Both the position numbers and the translations under genes were made by a program. Under the pieces are notes generated by a model. It saw nothing but the letters and a program-made list of their open reading frames with translations. It searched no databases and was not told the DNA's origin. Below are positions 11,301 through 24,020 of a DNA stretch of 64,000 nt, piece after piece. The stretch's first letter is position 1. Each line of letters opens with the position of its first letter. This DNA comes from Rhizoclosmatium globosum (lineage: Eukaryota > Chytridiomycota > Chytridiomycetes > Chytridiales > Chytriomycetaceae), in assembly GCA_002104985.1 (NCBI GenBank), contig MCGO01000129.1, positions 1 to 64,000 on the forward strand. Direction: 5' to 3'.

Positions 11301-14300
11301 AGGATAAATGCATTCACTAAGAGCTTACCTTTTCAGCCAACTGCTGGCTATGGCTATAAGATGGCCAGTTAGCCGTGCTCCAGTAAGAAGCACGTTACCA
11401 GTGAGGACCACGAGGAGGTCGCCAATCATGCCTCACCACCTATAAAGGGAGTAAATCAGTTCCCACTCCCAACTCACCTATCTGAATCAAGCCAAGGCTC
11501 CGTCTGTCCCTGCCCGGCAATGATTCTGACAGAAAAAACAATGAGTAGTACCAAATAAGAGGAAAAGAGGATGGAAACAAGGATAAAAGATGTGGCATTT
11601 GTTGGTGAATCCATTTGAAGCATCACCCACATACTTGGCGACTGTCGTTTTGAGGTCCAACTCGTCTGCATTGATTGTATCCGCCACCCCAGTTACTGGT
11701 ACGTAAGCTAATAAACAGGTCTGCTTCACGCTTCCTCAATTCAGAGCTAATCGCCAACGAGTATAGACAACTGGCGCAGGAATTAGATTTGAATTCTTTC
11801 CATCAAATTTGCCACACTTGAGACATCCGTCAGCTTTGCTTCAATGTGTTGCATACTCTGAAACAAGTTGCTCAAACATCATTGAGAATCAGGAGCTCGC
11901 TCATCTCAAAAGAGTTGGGGATGAAACTGATACTTGCCTGAACAGGTAGGCCTTTGTTTCCTTTCTTTGAGTCTTGGCTGATTCAGGTTGGAGTTTTACA
12001 TAACAATAGTTAGAGGGATAAAATGCATTCACTAAGAGCTTACCTTTTCAGCCAACTGCTGGCTATGGCTATAAGATTGGCCAGTTAGCCGTGCTCCAGT
12101 TAAGAAGCACGTTACCAGTGAGGACCACGAGGAGGTCGCCAATCATGCCTCACACCTATAAAGGGAGTAAATCAGTTCCCACTCCCAACTCACCTATCTG
12201 ATCAAGCCAAGGCTCGTCTGTCCCTGCCCGGCAATGATTCTGACAGAAAAAACATGAGTAGTACCAAATAAAGAGGAAAAGAGGAGTGGAAACAAAGGAT
12301 AAAAGATTGGCAATTTGTTGGTGAATCCATTTGAAGCATCACCCACATACATTGGCGACTGTCGTTTTGAAGTCCAATCGTCTGCATTGATTGTATCCCG
12401 CCACCCCAGTTACTGGTACGTAAGCTAATAAACAGGTCTGCTTCACGCTTCCTCATTCCAGAGCCTACATCGCCAACGAGTATAGACAACTGGGCAGGAA
12501 TATAGATTTGAATTCTTTCCATCAAATTTGCCACAACTTGAGACATCCGTCAGCTTTGCTTCAATGTGTTGATACTCTGAAACAAGTTGCTCAAATCATT
12601 GAGGAATCAGGAGCTCGCTCATCTCAAAAGAGTTGGGGATGAAACTGATACTTGCCTGGAACAGGTAGGCCTTTGTTTCCTTTCTTTTGAGTCTTGGCTG
12701 ATTCAGGTTGGAGTTTACATAACAATAGTTAGAGGGATAAATGCATTCACTAAGAGCTTACCTTTCAGCCAAATGCTGGCTATGGCTATAAGATGGCCAG
12801 TTAGCCGTGCTCCAGTTAAGAAGCACGTTCCAGTGAGGACCACGAGGAGGTCGCCATCATGCCTCACCACCTATAAAGGGATAAATCAGTTCCCACTCCC
12901 AACTCACCTATCTGAATCAAGCCAAGGCTCCGTCTGTCCCTGCCCGGCAATGATTCTGACAGAAAAAAACAATGAGTAGTACCAATAAAGAGGAAAGAGG
13001 AGTGGAAAAAAGGATAAAAGATGTGGCAATTTGTTGGTGAATCCATTTGAAGCATCACCCACATACATTGGCGACTGTCGTTTGAAGGTCCAACTCGTCT
13101 GCATTGATTGTATCCCGCCACCCCAGTTACTGGTACGTAAGCTAATAAACAGGTCTGCTTCACGCTTCCTCAATTCCAGAGCCTACATCGCCAACGAGTA
13201 TAGACAACTGGCGCAGGAATATAGATTTGAATTCTTTCCATCAAATTTGCCACAACTTGAGACATCCGTCAGCTTTGCTTCAATGTGTTGCATACTCTGA
13301 AACAAGTTGCTCAAACATCATTGAGGAATCAGGAGCTCGCTCATCTCAAAAGAGTTGGGGATGAAACTGATACTTGCCTGGAACAGGTAGGCCTTTGTTT
13401 CCTTTCTTTGAGTCTTGGCTGATTCAGGTTGGAGTTTTACATAACAATAGTTAGAGGGATAAAATGCATTCACTAAGAGCTTACCTTTTCAGCCAATGCT
13501 GGCTATGGCTATAAGATTGGCCAGTTAGCCGTGCTCCAGTTAAGAAGCACGTTACCAGTGAGGACCACGAGGAGGTCGCCAATCATGCCTCACCACCTAT
13601 AAAGGGAGTAAATCAGTTCCCACTCCCAACTCACCTATCTGAATCAAGCCAAGGCTCGTCTGTCCCTGCCCGGCAATGATTCTGACAGAAAAAAACAATG
13701 AGTAGTACCAAATAAAGAGGAAAAGAGGAGTGGAAACAAAGGATAAAAGATGTGGCAATTTGTTGGTGAATCCATTTGAAGCATCACCCACATACATTGG
13801 CGACTGTCGTTTTGAAGGTCCAACTCGTCTGCATTGATTGTATCCCGCCACCCCAGTTACTGGTACGTAAGCTAATAAACAGGTCTGCTTCACGCTTCCT
13901 CAATTCCAGAGCCTACATCGCCAACGAGTATAGACAACTGGCGCAGGAATATAGATTTGAATTCTTTCCATCAATTTGCCACAACTTGAGACATCCGTCA
14001 GCTTTGCTTCAATGTGTTGCATACTCTGAAACAAGTTGCTCAAACATCATTGAGGAATCAGGAGCTCGCTCATCTCAAAGAGTTGGGGATGAAACTGATA
14101 CTTGCTGGAACAGGTAGGCCTTTGTTTCCTTTCTTTTGAGTCTTGGCTGATTCAGGTTGGAGTTTTACATAACAATAGTTAGAGGGATAAAATGCATTCA
14201 CTAAGAGCTTACCTTTTCAGCCAACTGCTGGCTATGGCTATAAGATTGGCCAGTTAGCCGTGCTCCAGTTAAGAAGCACGTTACCAGTGAGGACCACGAG

Positions 14301-15190
14301 GAGGTCGCCAATCATGCCTCACCACCTATAAAGGGAGTAAATCAGTTCCCACTCCAACTCACCTATCTGAATCAAGCCAAGGCTCCGTCTGTCCCTGCCC
14401 GGCAATGATTCTGACAGAAAAAAACAATGAGTAGTACCAAATAAAGAGGAAAAGAGGAGTGGAAACAAAGGATAAAAGATGTGGCAATTTGTTGGTGAAT
14501 CCATTTGAAGCATCACCCACATACATTGGCGACTGTCGTTTTGAAGGTCCAACTCGTCTGCATTGATTGTATCCCGCCACCCCAGTTACTGGTACGTAAG
14601 CTAATAAACAGGTCTGCTTCACGCTTCCTCAATTCCAGAGCCTACATCGCCAACGAGTATAGACAACTGGCGCAGGAATATAGATTTGAATTCTTTCCAT
14701 CAAATTTGCCACAACTTGAGACATCCGTCAGCTTTGCTTCAATGTGTTGCATACTCTGAAACAAGTTGCTCAAACATCATGAGGAATCAGGAGCTCGCTC
14801 ATCTCAAAAGAGTTGGGGATGAAACTGATACTTGCCTGGAACAGGTAGGCCTTTGTTTCCTTTCTTTTGAGTCTTGGCTGATTCAGGTTGGAGTTTTACA
14901 TAACAATAGTTAGAGGGATAAAATGCATTCACTAAGAGCTTACCTTTTCAGCCAACTGCTGGCTATGGCTATAAGATTGGCCAGTTAGCCGTGCTCCAGT
15001 TAAGAAGCACGTTACCAGTGAGGACCACGAGGAGGTCGCCAATCATGCCTCACCACCTATAAAGGGAGTAAATCAGTTCCCACTCCCAACTCACCTATCT
15101 GAATCAAGCCAAGGCTCCGTCTGTCCCTGCCCGGCAATGATTCTGACAGAAAAAACAATGAGTAGTACCAAATAAAGAGGAAAGAGGAGT
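8340..15190. other. Deletion-rich central part of the array
   Basis: Units here differ from the outer ones almost only by missing single bases, many in short homopolymers. Spacing between ribozyme copies falls from 733 to about 719, 723, 694, 716 and 715 and then climbs back to 731-733. The pattern (deletions only, peaking around 10.7-11.4 kb) is what uncorrected long-read consensus error gives in a repeat that could not be polished. Reading frames that appear only here, such as joined 130-residue frames, are products of these indels. Confidence 0.75.
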
Positions 15191-18100
15191 GGAAACAAAG
15201 GATAAAAGATGTGGCAATTTGTTGGTGAATCCATTTGAAGCATCACCCACATACATTGGCGACTGTCGTTTTGAAGGTCCAACTCGTCTGCATTGATTGT
15301 ATCCCGCCACCCCAGTTACTGGTACGTAAGCTAATAAACAGGTCTGCTTCACGCTTCCTCAATTCCAGAGCCTACATCGCCAACGAGTATAGACAACTGG
15401 CGCAGGAATATAGATTTGAATTCTTTCCATCAAATTTGCCACAACTTGAGACATCCGTCAGCTTTGCTTCAATGTGTTGCATACTCTGAAACAAGTTGCT
15501 CAAACATCATTGAGGAATCAGGAGCTCGCTCATCTCAAAAGAGTTGGGGATGAAACTGATACTTGCCTGGAACAGGTAGGCCTTTGTTTCCTTTCTTTTG
15601 AGTCTTGGCTGATTCAGGTTGGAGTTTTACATAACAATAGTTAGAGGGATAAAATGCATTCACTAAGAGCTTACCTTTTCAGCCAACTGCTGGCTATGGC
15701 TATAAGATTGGCCAGTTAGCCGTGCTCCAGTTAAGAAGCACGTTACCAGTGAGGACCACGAGGAGGTCGCCAATCATGCCTCACCACCTATAAAGGGAGT
15801 AAATCAGTTCCCACTCCCAACTCACCTATCTGAATCAAGCCAAGGCTCCGTCTGTCCCTGCCCGGCAATGATTCTGACAGAAAAAACAATGAGTAGTACC
15901 AAATAAAGAGGAAAAGAGGAGTGGAAACAAAGGATAAAAGATGTGGCAATTTGTTGGTGAATCCATTTGAAGCATCACCCACATACATTGGCGACTGTCG
16001 TTTTGAAGGTCCAACTCGTCTGCATTGATTGTATCCCGCCACCCCAGTTACTGGTACGTAAGCTAATAAACAGGTCTGCTTCACGCTTCCTCAATTCCAG
16101 AGCCTACATCGCCAACGAGTATAGACAACTGGCGCAGGAATATAGATTTGAATTCTTTCCATCAAATTTGCCACAACTTGAGACATCCGTCAGCTTTGCT
16201 TCAATGTGTTGCATACTCTGAAACAAGTTGCTCAAACATCATTGAGGAATCAGGAGCTCGCTCATCTCAAAAGAGTTGGGGATGAAACTGATACTTGCCT
16301 GGAACAGGTAGGCCTTTGTTTCCTTTCTTTTGAGTCTTGGCTGATTCAGGTTGGAGTTTTACATAACAATAGTTAGAGGGATAAAATGCATTCACTAAGA
16401 GCTTACCTTTTCAGCCAACTGCTGGCTATGGCTATAAGATTGGCCAGTTAGCCGTGCTCCAGTTAAGAAGCACGTTACCAGTGAGGACCACGAGGAGGTC
16501 GCCAATCATGCCTCACCACCTATAAAGGGAGTAAATCAGTTCCCACTCCCAACTCACCTATCTGAATCAAGCCAAGGCTCCGTCTGTCCCTGCCCGGCAA
16601 TGATTCTGACAGAAAAAAACAATGAGTAGTACCAAATAAAGAGGAAAAGAGGAGTGGAAACAAAGGATAAAAGATGTGGCAATTTGTTGGTGAATCCATT
16701 TGAAGCATCACCCACATACATTGGCGACTGTCGTTTTGAAGGTCCAACTCGTCTGCATTGATTGTATCCCGCCACCCCAGTTACTGGTACGTAAGCTAAT
16801 AAACAGGTCTGCTTCACGCTTCCTCAATTCCAGAGCCTACATCGCCAACGAGTATAGACAACTGGCGCAGGAATATAGATTTGAATTCTTTCCATCAAAT
16901 TTGCCACAACTTGAGACATCCGTCAGCTTTGCTTCAATGTGTTGCATACTCTGAAACAAGTTGCTCAAACATCATTGAGGAATCAGGAGCTCGCTCATCT
17001 CAAAAGAGTTGGGGATGAAACTGATACTTGCCTGGAACAGGTAGGCCTTTGTTTCCTTTCTTTTGAGTCTTGGCTGATTCAGGTTGGAGTTTTACATAAC
17101 AATAGTTAGAGGGATAAAATGCATTCACTAAGAGCTTACCTTTTCAGCCAACTGCTGGCTATGGCTATAAGATTGGCCAGTTAGCCGTGCTCCAGTTAAG
17201 AAGCACGTTACCAGTGAGGACCACGAGGAGGTCGCCAATCATGCCTCACCACCTATAAAGGGAGTAAATCAGTTCCCACTCCCAACTCACCTATCTGAAT
17301 CAAGCCAAGGCTCCGTCTGTCCCTGCCCGGCAATGATTCTGACAGAAAAAAACAATGAGTAGTACCAAATAAAGAGGAAAAGAGGAGTGGAAACAAAGGA
17401 TAAAAGATGTGGCAATTTGTTGGTGAATCCATTTGAAGCATCACCCACATACATTGGCGACTGTCGTTTTGAAGGTCCAACTCGTCTGCATTGATTGTAT
17501 CCCGCCACCCCAGTTACTGGTACGTAAGCTAATAAACAGGTCTGCTTCACGCTTCCTCAATTCCAGAGCCTACATCGCCAACGAGTATAGACAACTGGCG
17601 CAGGAATATAGATTTGAATTCTTTCCATCAAATTTGCCACAACTTGAGACATCCGTCAGCTTTGCTTCAATGTGTTGCATACTCTGAAACAAGTTGCTCA
17701 AACATCATTGAGGAATCAGGAGCTCGCTCATCTCAAAAGAGTTGGGGATGAAACTGATACTTGCCTGGAACAGGTAGGCCTTTGTTTCCTTTCTTTTGAG
17801 TCTTGGCTGATTCAGGTTGGAGTTTTACATAACAATAGTTAGAGGGATAAAATGCATTCACTAAGAGCTTACCTTTTCAGCCAACTGCTGGCTATGGCTA
17901 TAAGATTGGCCAGTTAGCCGTGCTCCAGTTAAGAAGCACGTTACCAGTGAGGACCACGAGGAGGTCGCCAATCATGCCTCACCACCTATAAAGGGAGTAA
18001 ATCAGTTCCCACTCCCAACTCACCTATCTGAATCAAGCCAAGGCTCCGTCTGTCCCTGCCCGGCAATGATTCTGACAGAAAAAAACAATGAGTAGTACCA

Positions 18101-21100
18101 AATAAAGAGGAAAAGAGGAGTGGAAACAAAGGATAAAAGATGTGGCAATTTGTTGGTGAATCCATTTGAAGCATCACCCACATACATTGGCGACTGTCGT
18201 TTTGAAGGTCCAACTCGTCTGCATTGATTGTATCCCGCCACCCCAGTTACTGGTACGTAAGCTAATAAACAGGTCTGCTTCACGCTTCCTCAATTCCAGA
18301 GCCTACATCGCCAACGAGTATAGACAACTGGCGCAGGAATATAGATTTGAATTCTTTCCATCAAATTTGCCACAACTTGAGACATCCGTCAGCTTTGCTT
18401 CAATGTGTTGCATACTCTGAAACAAGTTGCTCAAACATCATTGAGGAATCAGGAGCTCGCTCATCTCAAAAGAGTTGGGGATGAAACTGATACTTGCCTG
18501 AAACAGGTAGGCCTTTGTTTCCTTTCTTTTGAGTCTTGGCTGATTCAGGTTGGAGTTTTACATAACAATAGTTAGAGGGATAAAATGCATTCACTAAGAG
18601 CTTACCTTTTCAGCCAACTGCTGGCTATGGCTATAAGATTGGCCAGTTAGCCGTGCTCCAGTTAAGAAGCACGTTACCAGTGAGGACCACGAGGAGGTCG
18701 CCAATCATGCCTCACCACCTATAAAGGGAGTAAATCAGTTCCCACTCCCAACTCACCTATCTGAATCAAGCCAAGGCTCCGTCTGTCCCTGCCCGGCAAT
18801 GATTCTGACAGAAAAAAACAATGAGTAGTACCAAATAAAGAGGAAAAGAGGAGTGGAAACAAAGGATAAAAGATGTGGCAATTTGTTGGTGAATCCATTT
18901 GAAGCATCACCCACATACATTGGCGACTGTCGTTTTGAAGGTCCAACTCGTCTGCATTGATTGTATCCCGCCACCCCAGTTACTGGTACGTAAGCTAATA
19001 AACAGGTCTGCTTCACGCTTCCTCAATTCCAGAGCCTACATCGCCAACGAGTATAGACAACTGGCGCAGGAATATAGATTTGAATTCTTTCCATCAAATT
19101 TGCCACAACTTGAGACATCCGTCAGCTTTGCTTCAATGTGTTGCATACTCTGAAACAAGTTGCTCAAACATCATTGAGGAATCAGGAGCTCGCTCATCTC
19201 AAAAGAGTTGGGGATGAAACTGATACTTGCCTGGAACAGGTAGGCCTTTGTTTCCTTTCTTTTGAGTCTTGGCTGATTCAGGTTGGAGTTTTACATAACA
19301 ATAGTTAGAGGGATAAAATGCATTCACTAAGAGCTTACCTTTTCAGCCAACTGCTGGCTATGGCTATAAGATTGGCCAGTTAGCCGTGCTCCAGTTAAGA
19401 AGCACGTTACCAGTGAGGACCACGAGGAGGTCGCCAATCATGCCTCACCACCTATAAAGGGAGTAAATCAGTTCCCACTCCCAACTCACCTATCTGAATC
19501 AAGCCAAGGCTCCGTCTGTCCCTGCCCGGCAATGATTCTGACAGAAAAAAACAATGAGTAGTACCAAATAAAGAGGAAAAGAGGAGTGGAAACAAAGGAT
19601 AAAAGATGTGGCAATTTGTTGGTGAATCCATTTGAAGCATCACCCACATACATTGGCGACTGTCGTTTTGAAGGTCCAACTCGTCTGCATTGATTGTATC
19701 CCGCCACCCCAGTTACTGGTACGTAAGCTAATAAACAGGTCTGCTTCACGCTTCCTCAATTCCAGAGCCTACATCGCCAACGAGTATAGACAACTGGCGC
19801 AGGAATATAGATTTGAATTCTTTCCATCAAATTTGCCACAACTTGAGACATCCGTCAGCTTTGCTTCAATGTGTTGCATACTCTGAAACAAGTTGCTCAA
19901 ACATCATTGAGGAATCAGGAGCTCGCTCATCTCAAAAGAGTTGGGGATGAAACTGATACTTGCCTGGAACAGGTAGGCCTTTGTTTCCTTTCTTTTGAGT
20001 CTTGGCTGATTCAGGTTGGAGTTTTACATAACAATAGTTAGAGGGATAAAATGCATTCACTAAGAGCTTACCTTTTCAGCCAACTGCTGGCTATGGCTAT
20101 AAGATTGGCCAGTTAGCCGTGCTCCAGTTAAGAAGCACGTTACCAGTGAGGACCACGAGGAGGTCGCCAATCATGCCTCACCACCTATAAAGGGAGTAAA
20201 TCAGTTCCCACTCCCAACTCACCTATCTGAATCAAGCCAAGGCTCCGTCTGTCCCTGCCCGGCAATGATTCTGACAGAAAAAAACAATGAGTAGTACCAA
20301 ATAAAGAGGAAAAGAGGAGTGGAAACAAAGGATAAAAGATGTGGCAATTTGTTGGTGAATCCATTTGAAGCATCACCCACATACATTGGCGACTGTCGTT
20401 TTGAAGGTCCAACTCGTCTGCATTGATTGTATCCCGCCACCCCAGTTACTGGTACGTAAGCTAATAAACAGGTCTGCTTCACGCTTCCTCAATTCCAGAG
20501 CCTACATCGCCAACGAGTATAGACAACTGGCGCAGGAATATAGATTTGAATTCTTTCCATCAAATTTGCCACAACTTGAGACATCCGTCAGCTTTGCTTC
20601 AATGTGTTGCATACTCTGAAACAAGTTGCTCAAACATCATTGAGGAATCAGGAGCTCGCTCATCTCAAAAGAGTTGGGGATGAAACTGATACTTGCCTGG
20701 AACAGGTAGGCCTTTGTTTCCTTTCTTTGAGTCTTGGCTGATTCAGGTTGGAGTTTTACATAACAATAGTTAGAGGGATAAAATGCATTCACTAAGAGCT
20801 TACCTTTTCAGCCAACTGCTGGCTATGGCTATAAGATTGGCCAGTTAGCCGTGCTCCAGTTAAGAAGCACGTTACCAGTGAGGACCACGAGGAGGTCGCC
20901 AATCATGCCTCACCACCTATAAAGGGAGTAAATCAGTTCCCACTCCCAACTCACCTATCTGAATCAAGCCAAGGCTCCGTCTGTCCCTGCCCGGCAATGA
21001 TTCTGACAGAAAAAAACAATGAGTAGTACCAAATAAAGAGGAAAAGAGGAGTGGAAACAAAGGATAAAAGATGTGGCAATTTGTTGGTGAATCCATTTGA

Positions 21101-22300
21101 AGCATCACCCACATACATTGGCGACTGTCGTTTTGAAGGTCCAACTCGTCTGCATTGATTGTATCCCGCCACCCCAGTTACTGGTACGTAAGCTAATAAA
21201 CAGGTCTGCTTCACGCTTCCTCAATTCCAGAGCCTACATCGCCAACGAGTATAGACAACTGGCGCAGGAATATAGATTTGAATTCTTTCCATCAAATTTG
21301 CCACAACTTGAGACATCCGTCAGCTTTGCTTCAATGTGTTGCATACTCTGAAACAAGTTGCTCAAACATCATTGAGGAATCAGGAGCTCGCTCATCTCAA
21401 AAGAGTTGGGGATGAAACTGATACTTGCCTGAAACAGGTAGGCCTTTGTTTCCTTTCTTTTGAGTCTTGGCTGATTCAGGTTGGAGTTTTACATAACAAT
21501 AGTTAGAGGGATAAAATGCATTCACTAAGAGCTTACCTTTTCAGCCAACTGCTGGCTATGGCTATAAGATTGGCCAGTTAGCCGTGCTCCAGTTAAGAAG
21601 CACGTTACCAGTGAGGACCACGAGGAGGTCGCCAATCATGCCTCACCACCTATAAAGGGAGTAAATCAGTTCCCACTCCCAACTCACCTATCTGAATCAA
21701 GCCAAGGCTCCGTCTGTCCCTGCCCGGCAATGATTCTGACAGAAAAAAACAATGAGTAGTACCAAATAAAGAGGAAAAGAGGAGTGGAAACAAAGGATAA
21801 AAGATGTGGCAATTTGTTGGTGAATCCATTTGAAGCATCACCCACATACATTGGCGACTGTCGTTTTGAAGGTCCAACTCGTCTGCATTGATTGTATCCC
21901 GCCACCCCAGTTACTGGTACGTAAGCTAATAAACAGGTCTGCTTCACGCTTCCTCAATTCCAGAGCCTACATCGCCAACGAGTATAGACAACTGGCGCAG
22001 GAATATAGATTTGAATTCTTTCCATCAAATTTGCCACAACTTGAGACATCCGTCAGCTTTGCTTCAATGTGTTGCATACTCTGAAACAAGTTGCTCAAAC
22101 ATCATTGAGGAATCAGGAGCTCGCTCATCTCAAAAGAGTTGGGGATGAAACTGATACTTGCCTGAAACAGGTAGGCCTTTGTTTCCTTTCTTTTGAGTCT
22201 TGGCTGATTCAGGTTGGAGTTTTACATAACAATAGTTAGAGGGATAAAATGCATTCACTAAGAGCTTACCTTTTCAGCCAACTGCTGGCTATGGCTATAA

Positions 22301-22380
22301 GATTGGCCAGTTAGCCGTGCTCCAGTTAAGAAGCACGTTACCAGTGAGGACCACGAGGAGGTCGCCAATCATGCCTCACC
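22301..22380 (-). ncRNA. HDV-like self-cleaving ribozyme (copy 26, array edge)
   Basis: Identical in all core elements to copy 1: P1, P2, P3 with TCCTCGT loop, P1.1, P4 and the GGCTAAC joining strand. It is the most upstream copy for minus-strand transcription. Array identity ends at 22383, three bases beyond its first nucleotide, so the ribozyme defines the 5' end of the whole element. Confidence 0.82.
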
Positions 22381-22383
22381 ACC

Positions 22384-24020
22384 ATGTGTGAGTATTTCCT
22401 GCCACTAAAGATAACCACAAAAGATTATTGCCTCTCAGGGAGTTTGTCTGGGCTGCAGATTGCATAAAGTAGCAAGCTCAAGACAGACAGTTATTGTCCT
22501 GTCCCTGAAAAAAGCCATAGGTTACCAAGATCTTGATTGAGCTCCTTCTGTATAATTATTGAAATCATGCAAACTCCATGACCACAAAGGAAGAATAAGA
22601 GGCTCTCTTCAGTAAGGGAAGGTCACAATGGTTTTGAAGCTGAGATGATAATTGGCTTTGAGGTCAAGTCAAGAGATTGCTTACTACTTGTAGAAAGAAT
22701 GAAATAAGGAACTGGAAGCAAAAGAAGTCAGCATAAGTTAGAAATCTCAGAAATGTGAGATTAGATCACCACCTACCGAACAAAATGCAAGGAGTCACAA
22801 ATCATGAAGTACAGAGAATGAAGATATTACTTTTGGGATCACACACATATAAGAGCAAGTTCAGTTTGTGAGGAGTGGATGCGTAAGCATGAAGCCGAGG
22901 TGTTAGGAGGAAAATTATCATGCCTGACCAGTTCAAAGTTCCAGACACGCTCGATCCGCACCAAAAACACCATATAAACCACGTCAGTAGCTCGCAAGAA
23001 GCTAGAGAAAGGGAAGATGAAGTTAGTTGATATTGGTCAGAATTGTCAGGTGGAGAGATGGACCAGATGTTACAGTCGCGTTGATCCTTACCTCAGCGAT
23101 GCAGTTTGGTAATAAAGTAGAACTGCGCAGAATGTGGTAGAAATCGGGGACCGGGCGAACAAGTATTGAAATACTTGGTTCATAAGATGGGTTAGAGCAA
23201 AGATTTGGTGCTTCACGCCTCTCACCCCCCAGAGAGGAATATCGAACACTTCTTCAAATACTTGTATAGCGATAGTTCCTACTGTGGGGGATAGATAGCG
23301 TTGAAGTTGGGGTGAGGAGGTTTCAGTTGTTGAAGAAAGAAAAAGCATGAGTATATTTGGCATTCAATTCGGATAATTAAACACGGCTTTCTAAAATACG
23401 CAAAATGATGTTTTGTCTGAGAAACGAATGGGACTCTCTGTGGGATGCGAAGTTTCGCTATCAGACTTCCAGAAATTCGACACAGTCTTTAATTCCGCAA
23501 CCATTTGCAGCCCATAATGGTGCGCGAAAATCTGGAAGGAATGTGATTTTTCTATCATTTCTACTTTTGCGATATCGTTTCGTGCCTTGTCAAGACCTAC
23601 AAGTAACGTCAAAGATGAGACGCCAGAACTAAATCTGAAACATCCCTTTACCTTTTCTTCTGTATTCCTTTCAAAAGACGTCTTCTTCGCCAACATCCTC
23701 AAGTGCTATTCATAAATTTGTAAACGCTCCGGTTCCTTCGAATTTGTCATCGTTTTCATCTCCGTGTCTCCATGTGGGTTGCTGAGACGCATCACTTTCT
23801 TGAGTAGTATTGGTGTCATTGGTTCCTGGGCCTGATGCACGACATGCGGGGCATTTAGTTTTCGGTATCAACTTGAATCAAGTCTAAATACATTGTAATT
23901 GTGTCTGGAGTGCCATATCTGGATCTCGTGAGAAATGAGAGCAGTACTTTGCATACTCTCGTGGTTTCACTGTAGTCATCACAGCATTCAATGGCTTCCA
24001 GAGATGTAGAAGGGGATTGA
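22384..24020. other. Intergenic stretch, no recognised gene
   Basis: No frame has a recognisable domain. A minus-strand open frame at 23391-23702 (about 100 codons, initiator ATG near 23696) has moderately coding-like composition and could be an exon or a remnant, but I cannot name it. No similarity to the 733-bp unit was seen beyond 22383. Confidence 0.35.

Larger units (their letters stand above)
3976..22383 (-). repeat. Tandem array of about 733-bp units, each with an HDV-like ribozyme
   Basis: Twenty-five head-to-tail units follow a 200-bp partial unit at the left edge. Using the predicted ribozyme 5' nucleotide (minus strand) as unit marker, copies lie at 4175, 4908, 5641, 6374, 7107, 7841, about 8572, 9301, 10020, 10743, 11437, about 12153, 12868, 13594, 14323, 15054, 15785, 16517, 17250, 17983, 18716, 19449, 20182, 20914, 21647 and 22380. 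Outer units are nearly identical (733 bp, one of 734); central units shrink to as little as 694 bp through scattered one-base deletions. The unit has no convincing reading frame: the longest intact ones are 75, 84 and 87 codons and match nothing. On the minus strand each unit reads ribozyme, then about 650 nt, then the next cleavage site. At the right edge identity stops 3 nt outside the ribozyme start. Confidence 0.95.

Noticed and set aside
8575..14117. Longer fused frames (about 98-135 codons) in central units
   Set aside because: They arise from the one-base deletions of this zone and do not exist in the clean units.
3976..22383. The repeated 75-, 84- and 87-codon frames in each unit as a tandem gene family
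   Set aside because: They overlap each other on opposite strands, match no family, lack conserved composition and are preserved only because the units are copies. The ribozyme explains the conserved part better.
3976..22383. CRISPR array, rDNA spacer or 5S/snRNA cluster
   Set aside because: The unit is 733 bp with no unique spacers, and no rRNA, 5S, U-snRNA or tRNA sequence was found in it. A plain satellite or centromeric role cannot be excluded.
3976..22383. Hammerhead ribozyme as in plant and animal retrozymes
   Set aside because: No CTGATGA/GAAA core was found on either strand of the unit; only the HDV-like fold fits.
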